Below, one piece after another: positions 1 through 5,987 of a DNA stretch of 11,201 nucleotides (the first letter of the stretch is position 1; every line of letters begins with the position of its first letter). The notes under the pieces are model-generated. The model saw nothing but the letters and a program-made list of their open reading frames with translations, was not told the DNA's origin and did no database searches. The position numbers and the translations under genes were made by a program. The stretch lies in assembly GCA_964509475.1 (NCBI GenBank), contig CAZDXJ010000077.1, positions 1 to 11,201 of the forward strand, in the 5' to 3' direction. The DNA is from CAZDXJ01 sp964509475. GTDB taxonomy: Bacteria > Pseudomonadota > Gammaproteobacteria > Methylococcales > Methylomonadaceae.

Positions 1-12
1 CTTCATAACGCT

Positions 13-77
13 TCCGCCGGCTCGATGGTAGCGGGCGACCGGCGGAGCTGGTCGGGGTTGCGCAGCCGGTCGCCCGC
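13..77. repeat. Overlapping, mutually exclusive inverted repeats at the left edge
   Basis: A perfect 13-bp inverted repeat pairs GCGGGCGACCGGC (31-43) with GCCGGTCGCCCGC (65-77) around a 21-nt loop. A second, 8-bp repeat pairs TCCGCCGG (13-20) with CCGGCGGA (39-46). The two share bases 39-43 and cannot form together. The rest of 1-249 holds no gene I can support. There is a weak 34-codon minus-strand reading frame from an ATG at 107 to a stop at 3, with GC-rich codons but no recognisable product. From about 110 the sequence becomes more AT-rich up to the restriction gene. Role unknown: the tail of a host or phage gene, a terminator-like structure, or a dispersed repeat are all possible. Confidence 0.55.
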
Positions 78-249
78 GGATCGTCTACACGCAGCCGGGG
101 ACCCCATACGATTGTGTTCCAAGACTTTTGCTGATATTTCCATTGAGCAGCATGTGGCTTCGCGGCGGGCCAGACGATCTGGTTTGGACTGAATAATGCC
201 GCTGTCTCTCGTTCGTGGACGTGGCAGACATTAATTTGGCAGCATAAAA

Positions 250-1068
250 ATGACATCTGAATTCGAATACATTACCAATCCAGACGCATCGATTGTCGGC
301 CCTAGAGGATATGCCCTACAGCCATGCGAAATTGAAAGAGCCGTACACCGGACGCGTACGATTGTTAATAAGCTTACTCACTTTGAAGTGAATATCTTTG
401 AGATATTGGGGATGCGAAACCTAAGCGCCTTTGTTGGTGAAGTATTCGCTGCGGCAATGATCTTGGAGCATCCTGACCTCTTGCGGAAGAATCCACACCA
501 AGATGGTTATCCAGATCTTCTTCTGATGGATGCCGATGGCGCAAGGGCATGGGAAGCGCTTGCGAGAAGACTGCGTGAAAAAGGACCGTTTAGCCCTTTT
601 CTGACAGGTGGTTTCGAGGTGAAAGCAACCTGCGGAAGTGTCCCGACACCAGCGCAGTGCCTGAAGCGGGGCTTCGAAAAACCTGGTATTGGGGACCAGC
701 GCATTCAAGTTGCAACCGGATACGATTGGAAGGCCCATCACCGTGAAACCAATCATCTGTTTGGCATTTTCTGGGACTTCATCGAGGGGTGCCCAACAGT
801 TGCAGCCGTCTTCTATCGGGGTGATCTGGTTGAAGATGACTGGGGCAAGATCGTGCAGCCTAAAGAAGGCGGAGGGCGCACCACTTCGGTTTCTATTATG
901 ACGAGAGACGGCGTGAAAAAGATGTATGAAGGCTGGGTCACAGTAATCAATTCGGACGCGTATGCATCATTCTTTGATCGTCGGAACAAGGAGGGATTAA
1001 TGTTGACTGCCATCAAGCAGCTGCAGCCGCCGAATTCTGGCCAAGGAGAGTTTCGATCAGGTGCTTGA
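250..1068 (+). CDS. Type II restriction endonuclease, PD-(D/E)XK fold
   Basis: Predicted to cut unmethylated DNA at the site protected by the adjacent cytosine-5 methyltransferase. The 272-aa product has a PD-(D/E)XK-like core: an acidic helix around E64 (FVGEVF), Pro-Asp at 88-89 (YPDLLL) and Glu-Val-Lys at 123-125 (GFEVKA). This spacing matches metal-dependent restriction nucleases. The region 148-200, with WDF at 175-177 and EDDW at 195-198, is distinctive and may form the specificity part. I cannot name the family or recognition sequence. The ATG at 250 is the first start and has no clear Shine-Dalgarno site. It faces the methyltransferase gene and their 3' ends overlap by 56 bp. The DNA is clearly more AT-rich than the phage genes to the right, which fits horizontal acquisition. 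The nuclease call rests on the motif and context, not on full family recognition. Confidence 0.72.
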   Translation: MTSEFEYITNPDASIVGPRGYALQPCEIERAVHRTRTIVNKLTHFEVNIFEILGMRNLSAFVGEVFAAAMILEHPDLLRKNPHQDGYPDLLLMDADGARAWEALARRLREKGPFSPFLTGGFEVKATCGSVPTPAQCLKRGFEKPGIGDQRIQVATGYDWKAHHRETNHLFGIFWDFIEGCPTVAAVFYRGDLVEDDWGKIVQPKEGGGRTTSVSIMTRDGVKKMYEGWVTVINSDAYASFFDRRNKEGLMLTAIKQLQPPNSGQGEFRSGA

Positions 1069-2359
1069 ACACCACCTCTAGGCCCTTTGGGGGAATGCTC
1101 TCGCCGATTATCTCGCGGATGGTCTTGTCCGAAATATTCTTTCCATCGTCACGGCTCCAAGAAAACGGAAATTCATTGACTGTGTGTAGTATGAAGGCCT
1201 CATGGAGAGACAGAACCCGGTTCTCCCGAGGGTGAAGTTTTTGATCCGAGCAAGCGTACGATAGGTTTCTGGTGAGTGCACTCGCAGGCAGATCTCCGCG
1301 CATGCGTTTGTATGCGCTAGTGAAGCCTGACATCAATCGATACCCATCTTCACCCTTCACCCAAGGGCGCGGAAGTAGTTCTCCGCACTTAATGCAATGG
1401 AGTGGAGTACCACGGTTCGCTTGATTGATGCCTTCGGAATTGTGTTTTGCCCCATGAGTTGTATTGCCGTCGAATTCGCACGATGGGTTCACACACTGAT
1501 TGTCGAATGCGCCTTTGCCTGGGGGCGTATTGGAAACCCAAAAGTACTTGTCGGCATCCAAAGTAGGAACTCGATGAAATGGTATAGTCTTCGAACGAGC
1601 AGTAGAAGCACTGCGGGCATCAAGCGGAGGTACGCCTTTCAGGGCTTCATCAACGGTAACCCAAGGCTTAGTAAACATATTCGGATTCTGCGAGTGAGTT
1701 GGTTCCGGCAGAACGCGCCATGATTGGCTCTCTTGAGAGTTCGGTCCCTTCTTCTTGTTCTTGGCGAAGACTGTGATCAGCCTTTGGCGTCGCTGCGGCA
1801 CGCCGTAGTCGGCAAATTCGACCACTTCCCAACGTCCGTCGTAAGATGGACCCATGAAATCGGACATCACCTCCAATAGGTCACGCATCTGGCCTTCATG
1901 TTCAACGAGAGCATTTTGCATCTCGGGAACATTTTCAAAGACTACTAACTTGGGCTCTAGCGCAACGGCTACGTCAATTGCATCAAGAGCAAGCCTATTA
2001 CGCTGGTCCAGTTTCGGCTTTGCGCCCGAGCGAATTCCTCGTAGCAGCTTTCCGCGACCGTTCTTGGACATGCCTTGGCATGGCGGTGTGGCAAAAAGGA
2101 TGTCGAGGTTTCGTCCTTGGAGCCTTGCCTTTGCTTCCTGAATGATCTGCTCCTTTGTCACCCGAATATCGCCCTCGATCATTTTGATTTCAGGGTAATT
2201 GGAGCGGAAAACCGCTGCTCGATCCGGAAGCAACTCTGAAGCGACCAGCACGTTTACCCCAGATGCCCGAAGCGCAAGATCACCGATACCGCCCCCGGAA
2301 AACAGGCTGACGCCAGTAAAGGATTGGGATCTTTCTGCGCTCTCTGAATGAACATACAT
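1013..2359 (-). CDS. DNA (cytosine-5-)-methyltransferase with a four-cysteine insert in the target recognition region
   Basis: Transfers a methyl group from S-adenosylmethionine to C5 of cytosine, protecting the site cut by the neighbouring nuclease. Numbered from the ATG at 2359 (448 aa): motif I VSLFSGGGIGD (17-27), catalytic PPCQ with Cys94, ENV (142-144), QRRQR (189-193), motif IX LPASALTRN (357-365) and a motif X-like segment IIGESIPPKG (417-426). The target recognition region between motifs VIII and IX, about 165 residues, contains Cys289-x4-Cys294 and Cys322-x2-Cys325, a probable zinc-binding insert. A GTG at 2377 would add six residues. I prefer the ATG because AAGGG lies about 10 nt before it, while the GTG has no good site. 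The last residues are a run of five alanines encoded where the gene overlaps the 3' end of the nuclease gene. The intergenic stretch upstream to the IS remnant holds no promoter I can call. Confidence 0.95.
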   Translation of the reverse strand: MYVHSESAERSQSFTGVSLFSGGGIGDLALRASGVNVLVASELLPDRAAVFRSNYPEIKMIEGDIRVTKEQIIQEAKARLQGRNLDILFATPPCQGMSKNGRGKLLRGIRSGAKPKLDQRNRLALDAIDVAVALEPKLVVFENVPEMQNALVEHEGQMRDLLEVMSDFMGPSYDGRWEVVEFADYGVPQRRQRLITVFAKNKKKGPNSQESQSWRVLPEPTHSQNPNMFTKPWVTVDEALKGVPPLDARSASTARSKTIPFHRVPTLDADKYFWVSNTPPGKGAFDNQCVNPSCEFDGNTTHGAKHNSEGINQANRGTPLHCIKCGELLPRPWVKGEDGYRLMSGFTSAYKRMRGDLPASALTRNLSYACSDQKLHPRENRVLSLHEAFILHTVNEFPFSWSRDDGKNISDKTIREIIGESIPPKGLEVVFKHLIETLLGQNSAAAAA

Positions 2360-2484
2360 TCGTAAACTGCCCTTCACCTCATGTCACTCACTCAAGCCTG
2401 ACAGCTACACTCTATGGTACCCAATTAGGATGATCCAGCAAGATATTGTGTAGCATGAAAACGCCCAAGTAATCCAGTCAATAC

Positions 2485-2893
2485 TCTACGGCGGACACCA
2501 CGGTGCAGCCGAAGAACGTCACCTTTCCGACCGATGCCAAGCTTCTCGATGTCGCGATCCACCACCTCGGCAAGCTGGCGAGGAGCCATGGCGTGCCGCT
2601 TCGCCAGTCTTATGCCCGGGTCGCCAAACGGGCGGCCAGTTCATCCTCCATGCCAAGGCCCTGCCCGGCAATCCGTAAGACGGCCACACCTTGAAGCAGG
2701 TCATCACGGAGACCGAGGCCCTCACCGGACGCGAGATCGAGCGGCCTATGTAGACAAGGGCTATCAGAGCTACGATGCGCCGAAACCGGGCCGAGTCTTC
2801 CGATCGGGCAAAAAGCGCGGTGTCCACGGCCAGATCAAACGGGAACTTCGATGATGGTCCGCCATCGAAGCCGTCATCGGCCATTGCAAGAGC
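2485..2893 (+). pseudogene. Decayed IS5-family transposase remnant
   Basis: Three reading frames together give an IS5-type transposase. From 2485 the text runs TTVQPKNVTFPTDAKLLDVA and reaches RQSYARVAKRA. A large internal deletion near 2635 then joins it to QFILHAKALPGNP in another frame. Next come DGHTLKQVITETEALTGREI, then YVDKGY and KRGVHGQIKREL, and finally AIEAVIGHCKS. Disruptions visible: a TAA at 2676-2678 where a Tyr codon is expected, a one-base deletion near 2743, and a TGA at 2852-2854 replacing an Arg codon. The N-terminus, the protein's end and both terminal inverted repeats are missing, so it cannot move by itself. It sits between the methyltransferase and vsr, and its right end overlaps the last codons of vsr. 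Family assignment is from recalled transposase wording, and I consider it reliable. Confidence 0.88.
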
Positions 2894-3299
2894 GTAAGGT
2901 TGCTTCCAGATAGGTCTCTACCTCGTTTGGAACCTTAATCGTCTGGCATTCCCATATCACTACAACATTCCAGCCCAGTCGCTCCAGTTCGTCGATGTTC
3001 CGCCTGTCTCTCTTTATGTTGCCGTCCAATTTGGCGTTCCAATAGGCAACACGGGTTTTGGGGCGTCGAGCACGGGGGCACCCAGGATGCTGGTGCCAAA
3101 AACATCCGTGTACAAAGACAACCGTCTGGAGGCGAGGCAGTACGATGTCGGGGACGCCTGGAAGATCCTTTCGGTGAAGGCGGAATCGATGTCCCATCGC
3201 ATGCAGCACTTGTCGTACCAGAATTTCTGGACGGGTGTTCTTCTGCCCGACCTTTCGCATCCGGTCGCTATGAGTGGACGAATGCACTTCTCCCTTCAC
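2874..3299 (-). CDS. vsr: Very short patch repair endonuclease Vsr
   Basis: Nicks the strand carrying T in T:G mismatches left when 5-methylcytosine deaminates, starting short-patch repair; such enzymes accompany m5C methyltransferases. I take the GTG at 3299 (141 aa) because GGAG lies 8 nt upstream; a TTG at 3338 would add 13 residues without such a site. In this numbering the fold is complete: RMRKVGQKNTRPE near the N-terminus, catalytic Asp51 in GVPDIV, and VHGCFWHQHPGC with His64, Cys66, Phe67-Trp68, His69, His71. A later WECQ holds Cys118. These match the catalytic Asp51, His64 and His69 and the zinc ligands of E. coli Vsr, with a one-residue insertion before the third ligand. The protein is shorter at the C-terminus than the E. 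coli enzyme, and its final codons run into the IS5 remnant. The gene lies between that remnant and the large terminase gene, transcribed in the same direction as the methyltransferase. Confidence 0.96.
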   Translation of the reverse strand: MKGEVHSSTHSDRMRKVGQKNTRPEILVRQVLHAMGHRFRLHRKDLPGVPDIVLPRLQTVVFVHGCFWHQHPGCPRARRPKTRVAYWNAKLDGNIKRDRRNIDELERLGWNVVVIWECQTIKVPNEVETYLEATLRSCNGR

Positions 3300-3374
3300 A
3301 TTGTACTCTCCGCTGATTGCTGCAATTCGGATAGACAATCAGATTAACACCACCCATCGGTCAGAATCAGCAGA

Positions 3375-5249
3375 TTAAAGACCAATCCACGTCGACCGAA
3401 TCACCAATGCTGAGGGCTTGGTCGACGGCGATGGGCCGTCTATCCGCCGCTTCGCCGCCGCCACTGCGTCAGCCTCGTCGTTGAGCCTGAGCCCCATGCT
3501 GATCAGGCCCTGGAGGGCGGCGCTGGCATAGACAAAGGTATCCAGGGCTTCGTTGCGCTCGCCGTCGCGCTTGGGCTGCCAGGAGCGGATCGGGCGGCCG
3601 CGCTCGAAGCGCGTGACGACGCGCTCGGCGGTCAACTGGCGGAAGTATTCCGCATCCCGGTCACGGGAGAAGTGCACGAATCCCGGGCCCGACTCGGTTA
3701 GCTTGAGCCGAGCAAATAGGGCATCCTTGACGGCATCGACGCCAACGATGAACAGCGGTATTTTCCCCTTATTGGATCGGGTCGGGCGGCGCGGCCAGAC
3801 GGGAACGCCCATGCCGCCGCGTCCCTTGATCGCCCAGACGCGCCGATTGAGCCGAGTGCGGCAGAACTCGTAGGCCGCCTTGGTGTGGTGGCCGCCGGTG
3901 TCGATGGCGGCGGCGCGGATCGGCAGATCGGGCACCGCCTTGGCGTGGGCGTAGGTGGCCTGCAGGGCAAGGTCGAGATCGGCCCAAACATGTGGCCCGG
4001 ACGGATCGCCCCAGATCACCTGGTAGTCGACCACCCAGGATTCCTCGTCCCGGCCCCAGCCAACGACCTGGAGTTCCAGCCGGTCGCCCTGGACATCGAC
4101 GCCGGCGGTGAGGACGGCGACGGCCTCGGGCAGAGTGCCGCCCCAGTCCTCGCGCCGGTCCATCAGCGGATCGGCGGGCACGGTGTCCCCGGCCTGGTCC
4201 TCCCAGGATTCGCCCAGCTTGGTGTTGACCCAGACCTGGAGACGAGGCGGGTCCTTGCGCACCTTGCCGTGCTCGATGGCAATCTCGGCCCAGGTCTCCC
4301 AGGGCGAATAAAGCGCCGACAGATGGAACCCGGCGGTGCGCCCATCTCCATTTGCTGTTGCCCGCCATTCGCCCGCCTCCAGCAGCCGCACCTTGTCGTG
4401 TTCATGGTGAACGCCGCCGCAGGCCTCGCAGATGAGGAAGGCATCCTGGCGTCGGCCTTCCGGCCAGCGAATGCGCGCCCAGGTGATGGGCGCCATGTCG
4501 CCGCAGTGCAGGCAGGGCACATGATAGTACCGCTGATCCGACTCCTCGAAGGCGGCCTCGATGCGGGAGTAGCCCTTCAGCGTCGGCGTCGAGACCATGA
4601 GGATTTTGCGCCGCCCCTTGAAGGTGGCGGTGCGCTGGATCGCCAAGGCGACGGGATCGCCCTCGCCGTCGGCATCGCCGGGATAGCCGTCCACCTCGTC
4701 GAGGAACAGGTAGCGCACCGGCGTCGAGCGCAGGCCGATGGCGGAATTAGCCCCGGTCATCACCAGCTGGCCGCCGGGGAAGGACTTGCGGAACAGGCTG
4801 TTGCCGGCGTCCCGCGAGCGCGGCGTCGCCACCAGGTCGCGAAGGACGGAACTGGACGCGATCAGCGGATCGATGCGCGTCACCGTGTTCCGGCGCACCA
4901 TGTCGAGCGACGGCTGAACCAGCATGACGATACCGGGGGCGTTCTGGATGATGTAGCCCAGCCAGTTCAGGCCCGCTTCCGTGCCGCCCGTCTGCGCGCC
5001 CTTCATCATGACGACGCGCTCGTAGAGGCTGCCCGTGGACAGGGAGTCCATGATCTCGCGGAGATAAGGCGTGCGCGCCGTGCGCCAGCGCCCGGGTTCG
5101 GCGGCGGTGTCGGGCAGCATGCGGTGGCGGTCGGCCCATTCGGAAACCGGGATCTGCGGCTCGGGCTGCATGGCCTTGCGCCAGGCCCAGTCGATCTTCC
5201 ACAGGAAGAGGTTGTCCGGCGAGGGGGCGTGCTCAGTCGCCGTCGGCAT
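3375..5249 (-). CDS. terL: Phage terminase large subunit, GpA family
   Basis: ATPase and nuclease that cuts concatemeric phage DNA and drives it into the prohead through the portal. The 624-aa protein has full family length. The N-terminal ATPase shows a Walker A-like GAQTGGTE (84-91), a Walker B hydrophobic strand ending in Asp-Glu, YLFLDEVD (180-187), and a coupling motif VSTPT (219-223). A zinc-ribbon-like pair follows: Cys246-x2-Cys249 and Cys274-x2-Cys277. The C-terminal nuclease part has acidic strands AGVDVQGDRLEL and AAIDTGGHH, then NEALDTFVYA near the end. The ATG at 5249 has GAAGGA 6 nt upstream and overlaps the terS stop by 17 nt, so the two are probably translationally coupled. 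The C-terminus looks natural. Normally a head-tail joining protein and portal follow; here vsr and the restriction module follow instead. Confidence 0.96.
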   Translation of the reverse strand: MPTATEHAPSPDNLFLWKIDWAWRKAMQPEPQIPVSEWADRHRMLPDTAAEPGRWRTARTPYLREIMDSLSTGSLYERVVMMKGAQTGGTEAGLNWLGYIIQNAPGIVMLVQPSLDMVRRNTVTRIDPLIASSSVLRDLVATPRSRDAGNSLFRKSFPGGQLVMTGANSAIGLRSTPVRYLFLDEVDGYPGDADGEGDPVALAIQRTATFKGRRKILMVSTPTLKGYSRIEAAFEESDQRYYHVPCLHCGDMAPITWARIRWPEGRRQDAFLICEACGGVHHEHDKVRLLEAGEWRATANGDGRTAGFHLSALYSPWETWAEIAIEHGKVRKDPPRLQVWVNTKLGESWEDQAGDTVPADPLMDRREDWGGTLPEAVAVLTAGVDVQGDRLELQVVGWGRDEESWVVDYQVIWGDPSGPHVWADLDLALQATYAHAKAVPDLPIRAAAIDTGGHHTKAAYEFCRTRLNRRVWAIKGRGGMGVPVWPRRPTRSNKGKIPLFIVGVDAVKDALFARLKLTESGPGFVHFSRDRDAEYFRQLTAERVVTRFERGRPIRSWQPKRDGERNEALDTFVYASAALQGLISMGLRLNDEADAVAAAKRRIDGPSPSTKPSALVIRSTWIGL

Positions 5250-5748
5250 GGAACAGTCCTTCCAGCGGCGTCGCGGCCAGATGCTCCAGGTGCTCGCGCA
5301 TCAGCCGGTCGAGCACGGCGAAGACGAGGCCGGTCTCGACACCCAGTTCGGCGGCCATGACCGGCGCGGAGCGTTGCACCCAGGCGATGTGGGCGTCGCG
5401 CTCGGCCTTGGCGCGGGCGAAGACGGTGCGCTCGGCGGCCTCCGCGTCGATCAGTAGGCCTTTCTCACGCTCAAAGGCGAGCTTGGCGCGCTGGACCTTG
5501 ACGATCTCATGCAGGCGCCTGGCTTCGGCCAGGGTGGCCGACTTGGCCGTAACGGCGGCGGCACCGCCCTTGTTGCGCCGGGCCGGGTCCAGGTTGTTCT
5601 CGATCCAGGCGAGGCCGGCATCCACATCGATCTTGCCGTCACGGCGCACCGGCAGGCCCTCGGCGACCAGCTGCGAGATGCGGCCCTTAGTGAGCCCGAC
5701 GCGGGCGGCGAACGCCGACTTGGTCTCGGTGGCGTTGAGTTTAGGCAT
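5233..5748 (-). CDS. terS: Phage terminase small subunit, Nu1-like
   Basis: DNA-recognition subunit of the terminase: it binds the packaging site and recruits the large subunit. The 171-aa product starts with a winged-helix segment (residues 10-55; FAARVGLTKGRISQLVAEG followed by a GKIDVDAGLAWI wing), as in Nu1-type proteins that use a MerR-like fold. A long charged helix follows (about 75-115, EARRLHEIVKVQRAKLAFEREKG), likely for oligomerisation, then a C-terminal part that should contact TerL. The ATG at 5748 has GAGG 7-8 nt upstream. The end overlaps terL by 17 nt. Upstream lies the palindrome cluster at 5874-5983, a candidate binding or packaging site. The family is clear from architecture and neighbour; the DNA target is inferred. 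Confidence 0.9.
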   Translation of the reverse strand: MPKLNATETKSAFAARVGLTKGRISQLVAEGLPVRRDGKIDVDAGLAWIENNLDPARRNKGGAAAVTAKSATLAEARRLHEIVKVQRAKLAFEREKGLLIDAEAAERTVFARAKAERDAHIAWVQRSAPVMAAELGVETGLVFAVLDRLMREHLEHLAATPLEGLFHADGD

Positions 5749-5873
5749 TTGCGGGCCTCACGCTGGACGGGTTTTGCGCTTGGCACCACCGCATACGAAT
5801 TGGCCCGACAGGACCCGCGCTGCCCGCGACACTTGCCGCCCGTGCGCGTCCTGGGCCGCCGGTGTGCGCCGTG

Positions 5874-5983
5874 CGAAGGGATCGAAGGGATGCTCCCTTA
5901 TCAGGCGTTTCGCGCGCGTACGCGCGCGCGTACGTCCTATAAGGACGGTCACCTTCGATCCCTTCGAATGGCGGAATTCCGCC
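5874..5983. repeat. Nested palindromes and tandem 9-mers between helicase and terminase genes
   Basis: The 5749-5987 gap between terS and the D5 helicase gene holds no convincing gene but a dense set of symmetric sequences. CGAAGGGATCGAAGG (5874-5888) is matched perfectly by its inverse at 5952-5966, and the left arm belongs to two tandem CGAAGGGAT units (5874-5891). Between the arms lie an 18-bp perfect palindrome (CGTACGCGCGCGCGTACG, 5917-5934), inside 24 nt of strict pyrimidine-purine alternation (5911-5934), and a short hairpin AGGACG/CGTCCT (5933-5947). A 14-bp palindrome GGCGGAATTCCGCC (5970-5983) follows, four bases from the helicase stop. Read on the minus strand this is the 3' region of the helicase transcript. 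Possible roles: replication origin iterons, terminase cos/pac site, or an RNA structure. The structure is certain, the role is not. Confidence 0.85.
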
Positions 5984-5987
5984 GTTT

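Noticed and set aside
3..107. 34-codon minus-strand frame at the left edge
   Set aside because: Too short, no ribosome site or family likeness, and it overlaps the inverted repeats; it might be the end of a gene remnant but cannot be supported.
2503..2854. Apparent short genes on both strands between the methyltransferase and vsr
   Set aside because: The plus-strand pieces join into one broken IS5 transposase; the minus-strand frame is its antisense.
250..3299. CRISPR array, toxin-antitoxin pair or restriction controller (C) protein within the defence module
   Set aside because: No regularly spaced repeats, no paired small genes and no small helix-turn-helix gene were found upstream of the nuclease or methyltransferase.
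3885..5360. Long plus-strand reading frame opposite terL
   Set aside because: It is antisense to a complete terminase with all motifs; the product is a Gly/Ala/Val/Arg-rich string without domains, typical of GC-rich mirror frames.
5970..5983. Rho-independent terminator for the helicase gene formed by GGCGGAATTCCGCC
   Set aside because: On the minus strand the palindrome is followed by ATTCGAAG, not a T-run; the TTTT seen on the plus strand is antisense to the helicase stop region.
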